Origin: SAR116 cluster bacterium MED-G04
GTDB taxonomy: Bacteria > Pseudomonadota > Alphaproteobacteria > Puniceispirillales > UBA1172
DNA: 60,140 bases
Assembly (NCBI GenBank): GCA_002457135.1
Contig: NTKX01000002.1
Coordinates: 1-60,140, forward strand
Direction: 5' to 3'
A program made the position numbers and the translations under genes. Each line of letters starts with the position of its first letter. Position 1 is the stretch's first letter. This document shows positions 44,325-52,800 of this stretch, piece by piece. The notes beneath the pieces are model-generated. The model was not told where the DNA came from and searched no databases. It worked only from the letters and a program-made list of their open reading frames with translations.

Positions 44325-46100
44325 TTAGCGGGCGAGCCATTCTGTCTGCATTGCCAGCACCGCGCTGTCGCCGCCAAGAATGGTCTTGAGCAGGGCCGCT
44401 ACCTGCGGCATGGAATGCGTCATGTAAACATCAACCGAGGCGAGCTTGCCCTGCATGAACTCAACGTCACTGCCTGCCTCACCCTTCAGCCTTGACGCTG
44501 CCGAAGCGGAGCGGAGCATCATCCAGCCGCCGGTAAGATAGCCCAGCATCATCAGGTAATTGACCCCGCCAGAGGCAGGGCGGCGCGGATCATTTGAAGT
44601 GGCCAGAAGATGCGCAACCGCAGCCCGTGCATCACCGACGGCATCCGTCATGGCAGCCGCCGCCCGGGCCACCACAGCATCATCATGCCCGGTAAGGGCC
44701 GATGCCTCACCCGCGATTTCATCCAGCAGGGCAGTCATGGATGCGCCCTTATCACGAATGGTTTTCCGGAACACCAGATCATTGGCCTGAATGGCGGTGG
44801 TGCCTTCATAGATCGGCAGGATACGGGCATCACGGTAATGCTGGGCAATGCCGGTATCCTCAATAAAGCCCATGCCGCCATGGACCTGGACCGCCTGTGA
44901 GGTCAGGCCAAGCGACCGTTCGGTCAGCCAGCCCTTGATGATCGGGATCAAGAGGGCGGCGCGGTCTTCCTGATCAGGGTCGGCATGGGCCAGATCAAGC
45001 GCCCCGCCACCCAGGGCGGCCAGCGCCCGCATTGCCGTAATTTCGGATTTCATGGTGGCCAGCAGGCGCAGCACATCAGGGTGGTGAATGATGGTGTCAC
45101 CGTCTTCCCGCCCCAGCGGGGTTCCCTGCTTGCGGTCATGGGCATAATAAAGCGCCTGCTGATAGGCGCGTTCAGACACGGCCAGACCCTGCAAGCCGAC
45201 GGCGAAACGGGCGTGATTCATCATGCCGAACATGATCTCCAGCCCCTTGTTTTCCTCACCGACCAGATAGCCGATGGCACCGCCGCTTTCGCCATAGGCC
45301 AGCACGGCGGTGGGCGAACCCTTGATGCCGAGCTTCTTTTCAAGCGAAACACAATGCACATCATTGCGCTCACCCAGGCTGCCATCCTCATTGACCAGGA
45401 ATTTGGGGACGATGAAAACCGAAATCCCCTTGACCCCGGCCGGGGCATCAGGGGTGCGGGCCAGCACCAGATGGACGATATTTTCAGCCATATCGTGTTC
45501 ACCATAGGTGATATAGATTTTCTGGCCGGTGATGCGGTAATGATCATCTTCCCTGACGGCCTTGGTGCGGATCGCGGCCAGATCGGTTCCGGCCTGCGGT
45601 TCGGTCAGGTTCATGGTACCGGTCCAGCGGCCCTCAACCATGGGCGGGATGAAAACCGCCTGCTGTTCGGGGCTGGCGGCCTTTTGCAGGGCATAGATCT
45701 GGCCCTGGGTCAAAAGATGGCACAGCGCAAAGGCCATGTTCGACGATTGCCAGATTTCATTGACCATGGAGGATACAACCATCGGCATGGCCTGACCGCC
45801 GAATTCTTCCTCGGCATCCATGGCGGTCCAGCCGCCCTCTGCCATGGCCTTATAGGCATCGGCAAAACCGGGCGGTGTGGTGACGGTGCCATCATCGTTG
45901 CGCCTGGCACCCGACACGTCACCATCACGGTTGGTGGTGGCGATCACGCCGGTGGCCAGCTTGCCGGCCTCTTCAAGGATGGCATCGACCAGATCAGGGC
46001 TGATACTGTCCTCCTTGCCGATGGCCGAGGTCACCCCGGGCAGGTCAACCACATGGTTAAGGGCAAAGCGCATATCATCAAGTGGCGCGTTATACATCAT
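44325..46100 (-). CDS. Acyl-CoA dehydrogenase, DmdC-like long form
   Basis: This FAD enzyme oxidises an acyl-CoA to the enoyl-CoA. The roughly 590-residue length, the start MMYNAPLDDMRFALNHV and the C-terminal extra domain place it with the DmdC-like branch, which includes 3-methylmercaptopropionyl-CoA dehydrogenase. Core motifs are MNLTEPQAGTDL, GQKIYITYGEHDM, QVHGGMGFIEDTGIAQ and YEGTTAIQANDL. I start at ATG 46100, which shares a base with the preceding stop (TGATG); the frame is open to 46124. DMSP demethylation genes are not seen nearby, so the true substrate could be an ordinary fatty acyl-CoA. Confidence 0.88.
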   Translation of the reverse strand: MMYNAPLDDMRFALNHVVDLPGVTSAIGKEDSISPDLVDAILEEAGKLATGVIATTNRDGDVSGARRNDDGTVTTPPGFADAYKAMAEGGWTAMDAEEEFGGQAMPMVVSSMVNEIWQSSNMAFALCHLLTQGQIYALQKAASPEQQAVFIPPMVEGRWTGTMNLTEPQAGTDLAAIRTKAVREDDHYRITGQKIYITYGEHDMAENIVHLVLARTPDAPAGVKGISVFIVPKFLVNEDGSLGERNDVHCVSLEKKLGIKGSPTAVLAYGESGGAIGYLVGEENKGLEIMFGMMNHARFAVGLQGLAVSERAYQQALYYAHDRKQGTPLGREDGDTIIHHPDVLRLLATMKSEITAMRALAALGGGALDLAHADPDQEDRAALLIPIIKGWLTERSLGLTSQAVQVHGGMGFIEDTGIAQHYRDARILPIYEGTTAIQANDLVFRKTIRDKGASMTALLDEIAGEASALTGHDDAVVARAAAAMTDAVGDARAAVAHLLATSNDPRRPASGGVNYLMMLGYLTGGWMMLRSASAASRLKGEAGSDVEFMQGKLASVDVYMTHSMPQVAALLKTILGGDSAVLAMQTEWLAR

Positions 46101-48025
46101 CAAATCTCCCCGCGGTTGCGGCAATGCAATGGCCCGCCCCTGAACCCGGGAAAGCCTGTTCCAAAAATCATTCCGGCATCAGCATGATCATCGCTGTCCA
46201 CCACGCCTTCATCAACGGCAAGACGGCATTGTTCAACCATCGGGGCGAGCAGCCGCCGTGCCAGATCATTCAATTCAGCCCCATCATAGCTGGCCCGTGG
46301 CCGAATGGCGCGTTTTTCTTCCCATTCATAGAACCCCGACCCTGATTTGCGGCCAAGCTGGCCTGCATTGATCTTTTCCTTGAGGGCGGCGGCCACCGCA
46401 TCAGGCATGCCGAGCGGGACGCTGGCATCATGGGTCACGTCAAGGCCGATCTGGTCAGCGAGTTCAACCGGCCCCATGGGCATGCCGAAATCGACCAGTG
46501 CTTCATCAATACGGTCAGGGTCCTCACCCTCCAGCATCGCCTCAATCCCCTTCAGGATATAGGGCAGCAACGCCCGGTTCACGAGGAACCCCGGCGCAGA
46601 TTTGCACCGGATCGGCATCTTGCCGAGCGCACCGGCAAAACGCATGGCGCGGCTGATCATGTCCTGATCCGACTGCTCGGACCAGATCACCTCAACCAGC
46701 GGCAGAACAGGCACGGGATTGAAAAAATGCAGCCCGATCAGGCGTTCCGGTGATTGGATGGCCGTGGCGATCTGTTCCAGCGGAATAGCCGATGTGTTGG
46801 TGGCCAGAATGGCATCAGGGCGTGATGCGGCCTCCACCTCGGCAAAAACTTTCTGCTTGATGGCCGGGTTTTCCGATACCGCCTCGATAATCAGGTCAGC
46901 CTCGGCCACGCCCTTGCCCGCGCTGTCAGCGATCAGCCTGTCCATGGCGGCGTTGATCTTCTCCGGGGTCTTGAGCCTGCGTTCAAACAGGACCCGCGCC
47001 CGGTCAATGGCCTTGTCCACCACCTCACCGGCGAGATCATAGAGCGTCACCTCAAAGCCGCGCATCGCGGCCACGGCGGCAATATCACCGCCCATGACCC
47101 CGGCACCGATGACATGCACACGGCTGATCCCGCTGTCACCCTTGGCATCCTTGCGGACCATATCCTGCAGATGAAACAGCCGCCTCAACCCATCCGAAGC
47201 CGGGCTTTTCATGAGGGCGGGGAAAATGTCCTTCTCCCCTTCGGCCATGGCGACGGCATCACCGGCATGCGCCTCAACGTGATCAATGATGGCAAAGGGT
47301 GCAGGGGTATGATCAGGGCGGAGGCGTTTGAGATGGGATGATCTCGCCTCTGCCACGGCTTCCGCTGCATTATCCTCAATCGATTTGGGGGCCGGTTTTT
47401 CGCCCGCCAGACCCGCCAGCACATCACGCATGGCCGCGGTCAGCCCATCGGTGTCGGTGACTTCAGCCAGCTCATCAATGAGGCCGATTTCCTTTGCCTC
47501 GGCAGCGGCAACCATGCGGCCGGTGAGCATCATGTCCAGTACAGCCGCGCTCCCCACCCTGGCCCAGGCCCGGCCGGTACCGCCATACCCGGGCATCAGG
47601 CCCAGCTTGACTTCGGGGAAGCCGACCATGGTCTTGGGTGAGGCTGTGGCCACCAGTTTATCGCAGATCAGCGCCAGCTCGAACCCGCCACCCAGGGCAT
47701 AGCCATCGATCCCGGCAACAGTCGGGAATGGCAGGGCGGCAAACCGGCTGAACAGGCCATGGACCTTTTCGAGCAGCCCGCCCACCGCGGCTTCATCCTC
47801 CAGCTCTTCGAATTCGCGGATATCAGCACCATAGACAAACCCGGGCTTGCCCGATATCAGCATCAGCCCAGTGATGGTGTCGTCCCCCTCAATCATGGTC
47901 AGGAGGGTTTCCATTTCAGCAAACACCGCCTTGGTCAGCACATTGACGGATTTGCCGTCAACAGCGATGGCGAGGGTAACTATCCCGCTGTCGTCTTTTT
48001 CCCAGGTCCAGTGCTGCAATGCCAT
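46100..48025 (-). CDS. fadB: Bifunctional enoyl-CoA hydratase / 3-hydroxyacyl-CoA dehydrogenase (FadB/FadJ-like)
   Basis: The protein combines two beta-oxidation steps. The crotonase domain (about 1-190) has GADIREF and DGYALGGGFELALICD. The NAD-binding dehydrogenase domain begins at VHVIGAGVMGGDIA, with NTSAIPLEQIA and FFNPVPVLPLVEV downstream, then a C-terminal helical domain. At about 641 residues it is shorter than E. coli FadB, which is usual for the alphaproteobacterial form. The start at 48025 has GGAGG 6 nt upstream; two further ATGs lie immediately before. It is coupled to the acyl-CoA dehydrogenase gene. Confidence 0.9.
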   Translation of the reverse strand: MALQHWTWEKDDSGIVTLAIAVDGKSVNVLTKAVFAEMETLLTMIEGDDTITGLMLISGKPGFVYGADIREFEELEDEAAVGGLLEKVHGLFSRFAALPFPTVAGIDGYALGGGFELALICDKLVATASPKTMVGFPEVKLGLMPGYGGTGRAWARVGSAAVLDMMLTGRMVAAAEAKEIGLIDELAEVTDTDGLTAAMRDVLAGLAGEKPAPKSIEDNAAEAVAEARSSHLKRLRPDHTPAPFAIIDHVEAHAGDAVAMAEGEKDIFPALMKSPASDGLRRLFHLQDMVRKDAKGDSGISRVHVIGAGVMGGDIAAVAAMRGFEVTLYDLAGEVVDKAIDRARVLFERRLKTPEKINAAMDRLIADSAGKGVAEADLIIEAVSENPAIKQKVFAEVEAASRPDAILATNTSAIPLEQIATAIQSPERLIGLHFFNPVPVLPLVEVIWSEQSDQDMISRAMRFAGALGKMPIRCKSAPGFLVNRALLPYILKGIEAMLEGEDPDRIDEALVDFGMPMGPVELADQIGLDVTHDASVPLGMPDAVAAALKEKINAGQLGRKSGSGFYEWEEKRAIRPRASYDGAELNDLARRLLAPMVEQCRLAVDEGVVDSDDHADAGMIFGTGFPGFRGGPLHCRNRGEI

Positions 48026-48195
48026 CATCATCCTCCGCTGTAACAACAAGTCTATTCAAGTCCCGGCATTGTTCAAGAATCTTATGGGTTCAAGAAGCTT
48101 ATGGGGGCTGATGAAGAATATGGGATTTCTGCTCAAGATCAATCGATACCTGATGAAAATCGACACCAGCCGGACGTTTTTATGAAGAGGATGGA

Positions 48196-49188
48196 TTATC
48201 GGCCGAGCGTGACGGCAGCATCAAGGGCGGCGGCATCAACATCCAGCCCGTCAGTGGCGGCGGCCTGCCTCCTCGCCATGCGGGATGAACCGGGCAGTCT
48301 TGCCCCGTCATCCTCAATCAGTCCCGCCAGCATGGCCAGCCGACCCGCCATATCATCGGCGGTGGCTGAGGGGTCAATCGCGATCATCAGCTGGCCGGTG
48401 TTCGGCGGGTTTCCCCCGGCGTCAAAAAAGGATGTCGCGTCACGCCCGAAGGCTGCCCCGGTCAGGGCCGCTGCCAGCACCTCAATCATGAGCGCGAGCG
48501 CGGCCCCCTTGGCCCCGGCCATCGGCACCATGCTGCCCTTGAGCGCGGCGGCAGGATCAGTCGTCGGCGCACCATCGGCATCAAGCGCCCAGCCCTCAGG
48601 GATCGGGTTGCCTTTCTGGCTGGCGGTGAGGATATTGCCCCGCGCCACCCGTGACGTGGCAAGGTCGATCACCATCGGCTCCCTCCCCGCAACGGGGGCA
48701 GCAAAGGCAATGGGGTTGGTGCCGAACAGCGGAGTCTTGCCGCCCCAGGGTGCCATCGCCGCCGGGGTGTTGCCAAACAGCAGCGCGACCAGCCCCTGAT
48801 CAGCCAGCTTTTCAACATGATGACCGGCCACGCCGTAATGATGCGACCGGCGGATCGCGGCCATGGCAATACCGTTCCGTTGAGCCATCTCAGGCAAGGC
48901 CGATTGCATCAGATCAAAGGCGGGATAGGCGAAACCGTGACCGGCATCAATGGCCAGCACACCCGGGCGCGGGGATTCCGCCCCCGGGGAGGCATGGCCA
49001 TCAACCTTGCCCGATTGCGCCTGACCGGCATAGCTCGGCACCCGGGACAGGCCGTGGCCTTTCTTGCCGTCAATTTCAGCCAGCACCAGCGCCCGTGCCA
49101 CCGACCTGGCGTTGCCCTCAGCCGTGCGGTTGGCCATCAGGGCTTCGGTGATGATGCCCTCAAGTTCAGACGGGTTCAGATTGGCCAT
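48196..49188 (-). CDS. comC: Ldh-family oxidoreductase, probable (R)-sulfolactate dehydrogenase
   Basis: This 330-residue protein belongs to the malate/L-sulfolactate dehydrogenase family (not lactate dehydrogenase), which uses NAD(P)H to reduce 2-oxo acids. Family segments seen are GHGLSRVPSYAGQ, SHHYGVAGHH, GTNPIAFAAP and a C-terminal domain. By itself the family does not give the substrate. Its coupling to slcC, suyB and suyA makes ComC the best reading: it would reduce sulfopyruvate to (R)-sulfolactate. Its start shares a base with the slcC stop (TGATG). Confidence 0.75.
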   Translation of the reverse strand: MANLNPSELEGIITEALMANRTAEGNARSVARALVLAEIDGKKGHGLSRVPSYAGQAQSGKVDGHASPGAESPRPGVLAIDAGHGFAYPAFDLMQSALPEMAQRNGIAMAAIRRSHHYGVAGHHVEKLADQGLVALLFGNTPAAMAPWGGKTPLFGTNPIAFAAPVAGREPMVIDLATSRVARGNILTASQKGNPIPEGWALDADGAPTTDPAAALKGSMVPMAGAKGAALALMIEVLAAALTGAAFGRDATSFFDAGGNPPNTGQLMIAIDPSATADDMAGRLAMLAGLIEDDGARLPGSSRMARRQAAATDGLDVDAAALDAAVTLGR

Positions 49189-50117
49189 CAGCCTTCCTCC
49201 AGCGCAGCGCGAACCTGATCAGCCGTAATGCCGGAAACACGATGATTGGATTCCTCGGTCAGGCCGGCGATATGGGGGGTCAGGATCAGGTTTTCGATGC
49301 CGTCAAACATGGCCAGGCTTTCTGCCGAGGCCGGTTCGTCATCAAACACATCAAGCGCAGCACCACTGATCCGGCCATCACGCATCAGCCTGGCCAGCGC
49401 CGCGTGATCGACAATCCCGCCACGGGCCGTGTTGATCAGCACCGACCCCGGTTTCATCCGGGCCAGCATGGCACCGCTCATCATACCAGCGGTTTCAGGT
49501 GTCAGCGGGATATGGAGCGAGACAGCATCAGCACGGCTCAGGCAGTCATTGAGGCTGACGACCTCCGAGCCATCATCCTGGACCCCGTGTTCCAGCATCG
49601 GGTCCGCCACCAGCACGGTCATGCCAAGCGGGATGGCGCGGCGCGCCACTTCACGCCCGATCATGCCGCCGCCGATCAGGCCCAGCACCCTGCCGCCGAT
49701 CTCCCTGCCGTTGGAAAAGGCCGGACGCGGGAAATCACCGGCAAGCATCGGCGCGGTTGCAAGGGTCAGTGGCCTGAGCAGGTGAAGCGTGGCCAGCAAA
49801 ACGTATTCAGCCACACATGCCGCATTGGCGCCTGTTGCCGGGCAGACCCTGATACCGCGCTCCGCCGCTGCATCAAGATCAATGTTATCCAGCCCGACAC
49901 CCAGCCTGCCAATAACCCTGAGGTTGGGGGCCGCATCCATCATCGCCGCATCAACGCGGGTCCGGTTGCGGACAATCAGCCCCCGGCAATCCGCCAGCAT
50001 GGCATGAATGCGGGCGGCATCATCGACCAGTCGGGGGTCATAGAGACAGTCAAAATCGGCAGCCAGTGAACTGACCGCCGATTGTTCCATAAATTCGGTG
50101 ATAACGATCTCTGCCAT
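49188..50117 (-). CDS. slcC: D-2-hydroxyacid dehydrogenase family, probable (S)-sulfolactate dehydrogenase
   Basis: This 309-residue protein is of the D-isomer-specific 2-hydroxyacid dehydrogenase family. The NAD site is LGLIGGGMIGREVARRA, with GRLGVGLDNIDLDAA before it, and the catalytic Arg, Glu and His segments NTARGGIVD, DVFDDEP and LTPHIAG. The family also includes phosphoglycerate and glyoxylate dehydrogenases. The neighbours suyA, suyB and comC point to SlcC, which oxidises (S)-sulfolactate to sulfopyruvate. It starts 6 nt after suyB. Confidence 0.76.
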   Translation of the reverse strand: MAEIVITEFMEQSAVSSLAADFDCLYDPRLVDDAARIHAMLADCRGLIVRNRTRVDAAMMDAAPNLRVIGRLGVGLDNIDLDAAAERGIRVCPATGANAACVAEYVLLATLHLLRPLTLATAPMLAGDFPRPAFSNGREIGGRVLGLIGGGMIGREVARRAIPLGMTVLVADPMLEHGVQDDGSEVVSLNDCLSRADAVSLHIPLTPETAGMMSGAMLARMKPGSVLINTARGGIVDHAALARLMRDGRISGAALDVFDDEPASAESLAMFDGIENLILTPHIAGLTEESNHRVSGITADQVRAALEEG

Positions 50118-50123
50118 CGGTGC

Positions 50124-51296
50124 CTAGGCACTACGGTAGAGTTTGGTCATCACAAATTCACGGTGGTTGAGGGCCTCGGCCGCGGTCATGCGGCCATTGG
50201 CGGTGCGGCGGATCATCTCAATCAGGCTGTCACCGGCCTCATCGATTGTCATCTCACGCCGCAGCACGCCGGAGACATCGACATCGACATGCTCGCTCAT
50301 GGTGCGGACCGTGCGCGGGTTGCCGGTGATCTTGATCACGGGAACAATCGGGTTGCCAACGACGTTACCCTGCCCGGTGGGGAAGGTATGCACAACATAA
50401 CCCGCCGCCGCCATCAGGGTGACGCATTCAGCCGCCGCCGATGATGTATCCATGAAATAGAGGCCAGGTCCCATTTCAGGTTTTTCCGCCGGGCCGAGGG
50501 CATCGATATAGGTGCTGGTGCGGCCGATCTTTTCAAGATTGCCGAGCGCCTTTTCCTCAATCGTGGTGAGGCCACCTTCGATATTGCCCTTGGTGGGCTG
50601 GCTTTCCGACAGGTCTGAGGTCTTGAACTGCTCGATCACGTCATCCTGATAGGATTGCCAGATCTGCATGAACTTCTCACCTGCTTCGGGGGTGGCGGCA
50701 CGATCACGGCAGAGATGCTCGGCCCCGGTGATTTCCGAGGTCTCGCCAAAGCAGCCATAGATGCCTTCGGGCAGCAGCTTGTCGTACATGTTGCCGACCG
50801 TAGGGCATGATGACAGGCCGGTGGTGGTATCGCTCTCACCGCATTTGGTGGAAACCCACAGATCCGACACCGGGCATTCCTCACGCTGGTATTCGCTCGT
50901 CATGTGAACGAATTCCTTGGCGGTGCGGGATGCGGCGGCAATGGTATTGATATCGCCGTTCTGTTCGATGGAAAACCCGGCAACTGGCTTGCCTGTGCTG
51001 GCGATGCCATCGACGATCTTCTGGGTCCAGCCCGGCTCAATCCCGATCACGATACAGGCCGCAATATTGGGGTTGGAACCGGCACCGATGATGGTGCGGA
51101 AATGCAGCTCCAGGTCTTCACCGAATTGCAGGCGGCCATAGGAATGCGGCAGCGCCATGGTGCCCTGAATATTTTTGGCCACGTTTTCACACGCGGCGTT
51201 GGAAATGTCATCGACGGGCAGGATGGCAACATAATTGCGAACCCCGACACGGCCGTTTTCACGCCGATACCCGAAAAAACTGTTGTTGGATGCCAT
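50124..51296 (-). CDS. suyB: Sulfolactate sulfo-lyase large subunit (UxaA/altronate-dehydratase type)
   Basis: The protein is a 390-residue UxaA-family lyase C-terminal part, starting [21 protein letters not shown]. It has the metal/cluster cysteines of the family in [20 protein letters not shown] and [15 protein letters not shown]. The separate small partner (suyA), 9 nt upstream, is a SAF-domain protein, the split organisation known for SuyAB. SuyAB cleaves (R)-3-sulfolactate to pyruvate and sulfite. The alternative, an altronate or galactarate dehydratase, is less likely because no sugar-acid genes lie nearby. Confidence 0.82.
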   Translation of the reverse strand: MASNNSFFGYRRENGRVGVRNYVAILPVDDISNAACENVAKNIQGTMALPHSYGRLQFGEDLELHFRTIIGAGSNPNIAACIVIGIEPGWTQKIVDGIASTGKPVAGFSIEQNGDINTIAAASRTAKEFVHMTSEYQREECPVSDLWVSTKCGESDTTTGLSSCPTVGNMYDKLLPEGIYGCFGETSEITGAEHLCRDRAATPEAGEKFMQIWQSYQDDVIEQFKTSDLSESQPTKGNIEGGLTTIEEKALGNLEKIGRTSTYIDALGPAEKPEMGPGLYFMDTSSAAAECVTLMAAAGYVVHTFPTGQGNVVGNPIVPVIKITGNPRTVRTMSEHVDVDVSGVLRREMTIDEAGDSLIEMIRRTANGRMTAAEALNHREFVMTKLYRSA

Positions 51297-51305
51297 GATC
51301 CCCTC

Positions 51306-51593
51306 CTACCAGCGTTTGGTTTTCAAGTTTTGGACATGAACGTGGTCGCCCTTACCGGCGGATGCGGTGATCCGGCCTATGTCCTGACCGTATTTCATCA
51401 CGGTGTCGCCTGCACTGAAATCCACCAGCGCAACCTTGTGACCGATGGGAACATCGTGGTTGACCACCATGGTGAAATCGGAATTATCCTCGGTTACAAC
51501 GCACAGCATTTCGGTACCGGCTTTCAGGTTTTCAATAACGACAACGCCGACATTGTCACCGTTGTGATGGACAAGAAGATGCGGTTCTGCCAT
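51306..51593 (-). CDS. suyA: Sulfolactate sulfo-lyase small subunit (SAF domain)
   Basis: This 95-residue protein is a stand-alone SAF domain. The sequence has the pattern of a UxaA N-terminal domain: HHNGDNVGVVVIENLKAG, then HDVPIGHKVALVD and GQDIGRITA, closing with HVHVQNLKTKRW. It forms the small subunit with SuyB. It is the first gene of the operon, with a GGGAGGAAA ribosome binding site at 51608-51600. Confidence 0.83.
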   Translation of the reverse strand: MAEPHLLVHHNGDNVGVVVIENLKAGTEMLCVVTEDNSDFTMVVNHDVPIGHKVALVDFSAGDTVMKYGQDIGRITASAGKGDHVHVQNLKTKRW

Positions 51594-51629
51594 AGCGATT
51601 TCCTCCCTTTTGATTATCGGAATTTCCCC

Positions 51630-51662
51630 ACCATAGATCAGTTGCTATCATTCGCAAGCGAA
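51630..51662 (-). promoter_or_regulatory. Candidate suyA promoter with overlapping inverted repeat
   Basis: On the minus strand TTGCGA (51657-51652) and TATGGT (51635-51630) are spaced 16 bp apart, 37 bp before the suyA start. The inverted repeat TTCGCAAGCGAA (51651-51662) covers the -35 element and lies between suyA and the divergent transporter gene, so a repressor bound there could control both. Confidence 0.45.
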
Positions 51663-51724
51663 AGACATGTGGAAGAAATTTCAAAATCCTATCATACTCC
51701 CGCAAAACAATTTCCCGGATCACC

Positions 51725-52687
51725 ATGAACCCCCGCCAACTTTTCAGCATCGGCCCCGGCCAATCAGCCCACGGCCAGTCAACGCATTTGCAGGGCATGC
51801 TGCTGATGGCGCTGGCGATGCTCATCATCCCCGGCATTGATGTTTTTGCCAAACTGCTGGGGCAGACCATGTCACCGGGGCAGGTCGTGTGGTACCGGTT
51901 TTTCCTGCAAACGCTGTTGCTGACACCCGTGATCATCTGGTTCCGGCTGTGGGTTCTGCCCCAGGGTACGCTGGTCATCCAGTTTGCCCGCGGGGTCCTG
52001 TTGGCAGGGGCGACACTGTTTTTCTTTGCCGCGCTCAATTACCTTTCCATCGCGGTGGCCATTTCGATCTTTTTTGTTGAACCGATGATCCTGACCCTGC
52101 TGTGCGTTATCTTTCTGGGGGAGCGTATCCATATCAGGCGGATAGCCGCCATCATTGTCGGCTTTGGCGGCGCCATGATCATCATCAGGCCCAGCTTTGC
52201 CGAGGTTGGCGCACCTGCCCTGCTGCCCCTGGGGGCGGCGCTCTGTTTTGCGTTTTACTTTCTGCTGACACGGCGGATTTCGGGTCAGGTCAACCCGTTT
52301 CAGATGCAATGGATGGTGGGGCTATCGGCGGTGCTGGTGATGGCGCTTGCGCTCGGGGCCGGTGAGGGGCTGAATATCACGGTGCTGGCACCATCCCTGC
52401 CCCAGGGCATCGCCATCTACTGGGTCATCGGGCTGGGGCTGGTTTCCACCATCGGTCACCTGACCCTTGTTGTTGCCGTGGCCCGCGCCCCGGCCAGCAT
52501 GCTGGCCCCGTTCCAGTATATTGAGATTATCGGGGCAACGGTGTTCGGGTTCCTGGTGTTTGGCGATATTCCCGACACCCCGACGATCATCGGTGTTGCC
52601 CTCATCATCGGCTCTGGGCTGTATCTTTTTCACCGTGAAACAAGGGGGCAGGCCAGCGCCGAAAAAAGGGTTGAGGCCAGCCGATAA
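51725..52687 (+). CDS. DMT-superfamily (EamA) transporter
   Basis: This 320-residue protein has ten predicted membrane helices arranged as two EamA repeats (first about 15-145, second about 165-300), with the typical AEVGAP...LPLGAALCFAFYFLLTRR junction. The family exports or imports small metabolites. Its divergence from the sulfolactate operon across 131 bp suggests it moves sulfolactate or a product such as sulfite, which is a guess. Its N-terminus is about 15 polar residues longer than usual, so a later Met (MLLMALAML) might be the start. Confidence 0.8.
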   Translation: MNPRQLFSIGPGQSAHGQSTHLQGMLLMALAMLIIPGIDVFAKLLGQTMSPGQVVWYRFFLQTLLLTPVIIWFRLWVLPQGTLVIQFARGVLLAGATLFFFAALNYLSIAVAISIFFVEPMILTLLCVIFLGERIHIRRIAAIIVGFGGAMIIIRPSFAEVGAPALLPLGAALCFAFYFLLTRRISGQVNPFQMQWMVGLSAVLVMALALGAGEGLNITVLAPSLPQGIAIYWVIGLGLVSTIGHLTLVVAVARAPASMLAPFQYIEIIGATVFGFLVFGDIPDTPTIIGVALIIGSGLYLFHRETRGQASAEKRVEASR

Positions 52688-52711
52688 TCACCCGCTCCCT
52701 GCCCCTTAATT

Positions 52712-52735
52712 TTGGCCAGTTCAAGGGCTGGCCAA
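52712..52735. repeat. Inverted repeat between the DMT and ABC genes
   Basis: TTGGCCAG (52712-52719) and CTGGCCAA (52728-52735) form a perfect 8-bp stem with an 8-nt loop. No T tract follows, so it is a weak terminator for the DMT gene or a site upstream of the ABC operon. Confidence 0.4.
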
Positions 52736-52800
52736 TCCAGGGCAAGCATAGTAGAGTTTCATTTTCCCGTCGGTATCCTGCAACTCGGTATCCCACAACG

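Noticed and set aside
44985-46187. 400-residue plus-strand frame opposite the acyl-CoA dehydrogenase
   Set aside because: It has no recognisable domain, and the minus-strand gene shows strong family motifs throughout.
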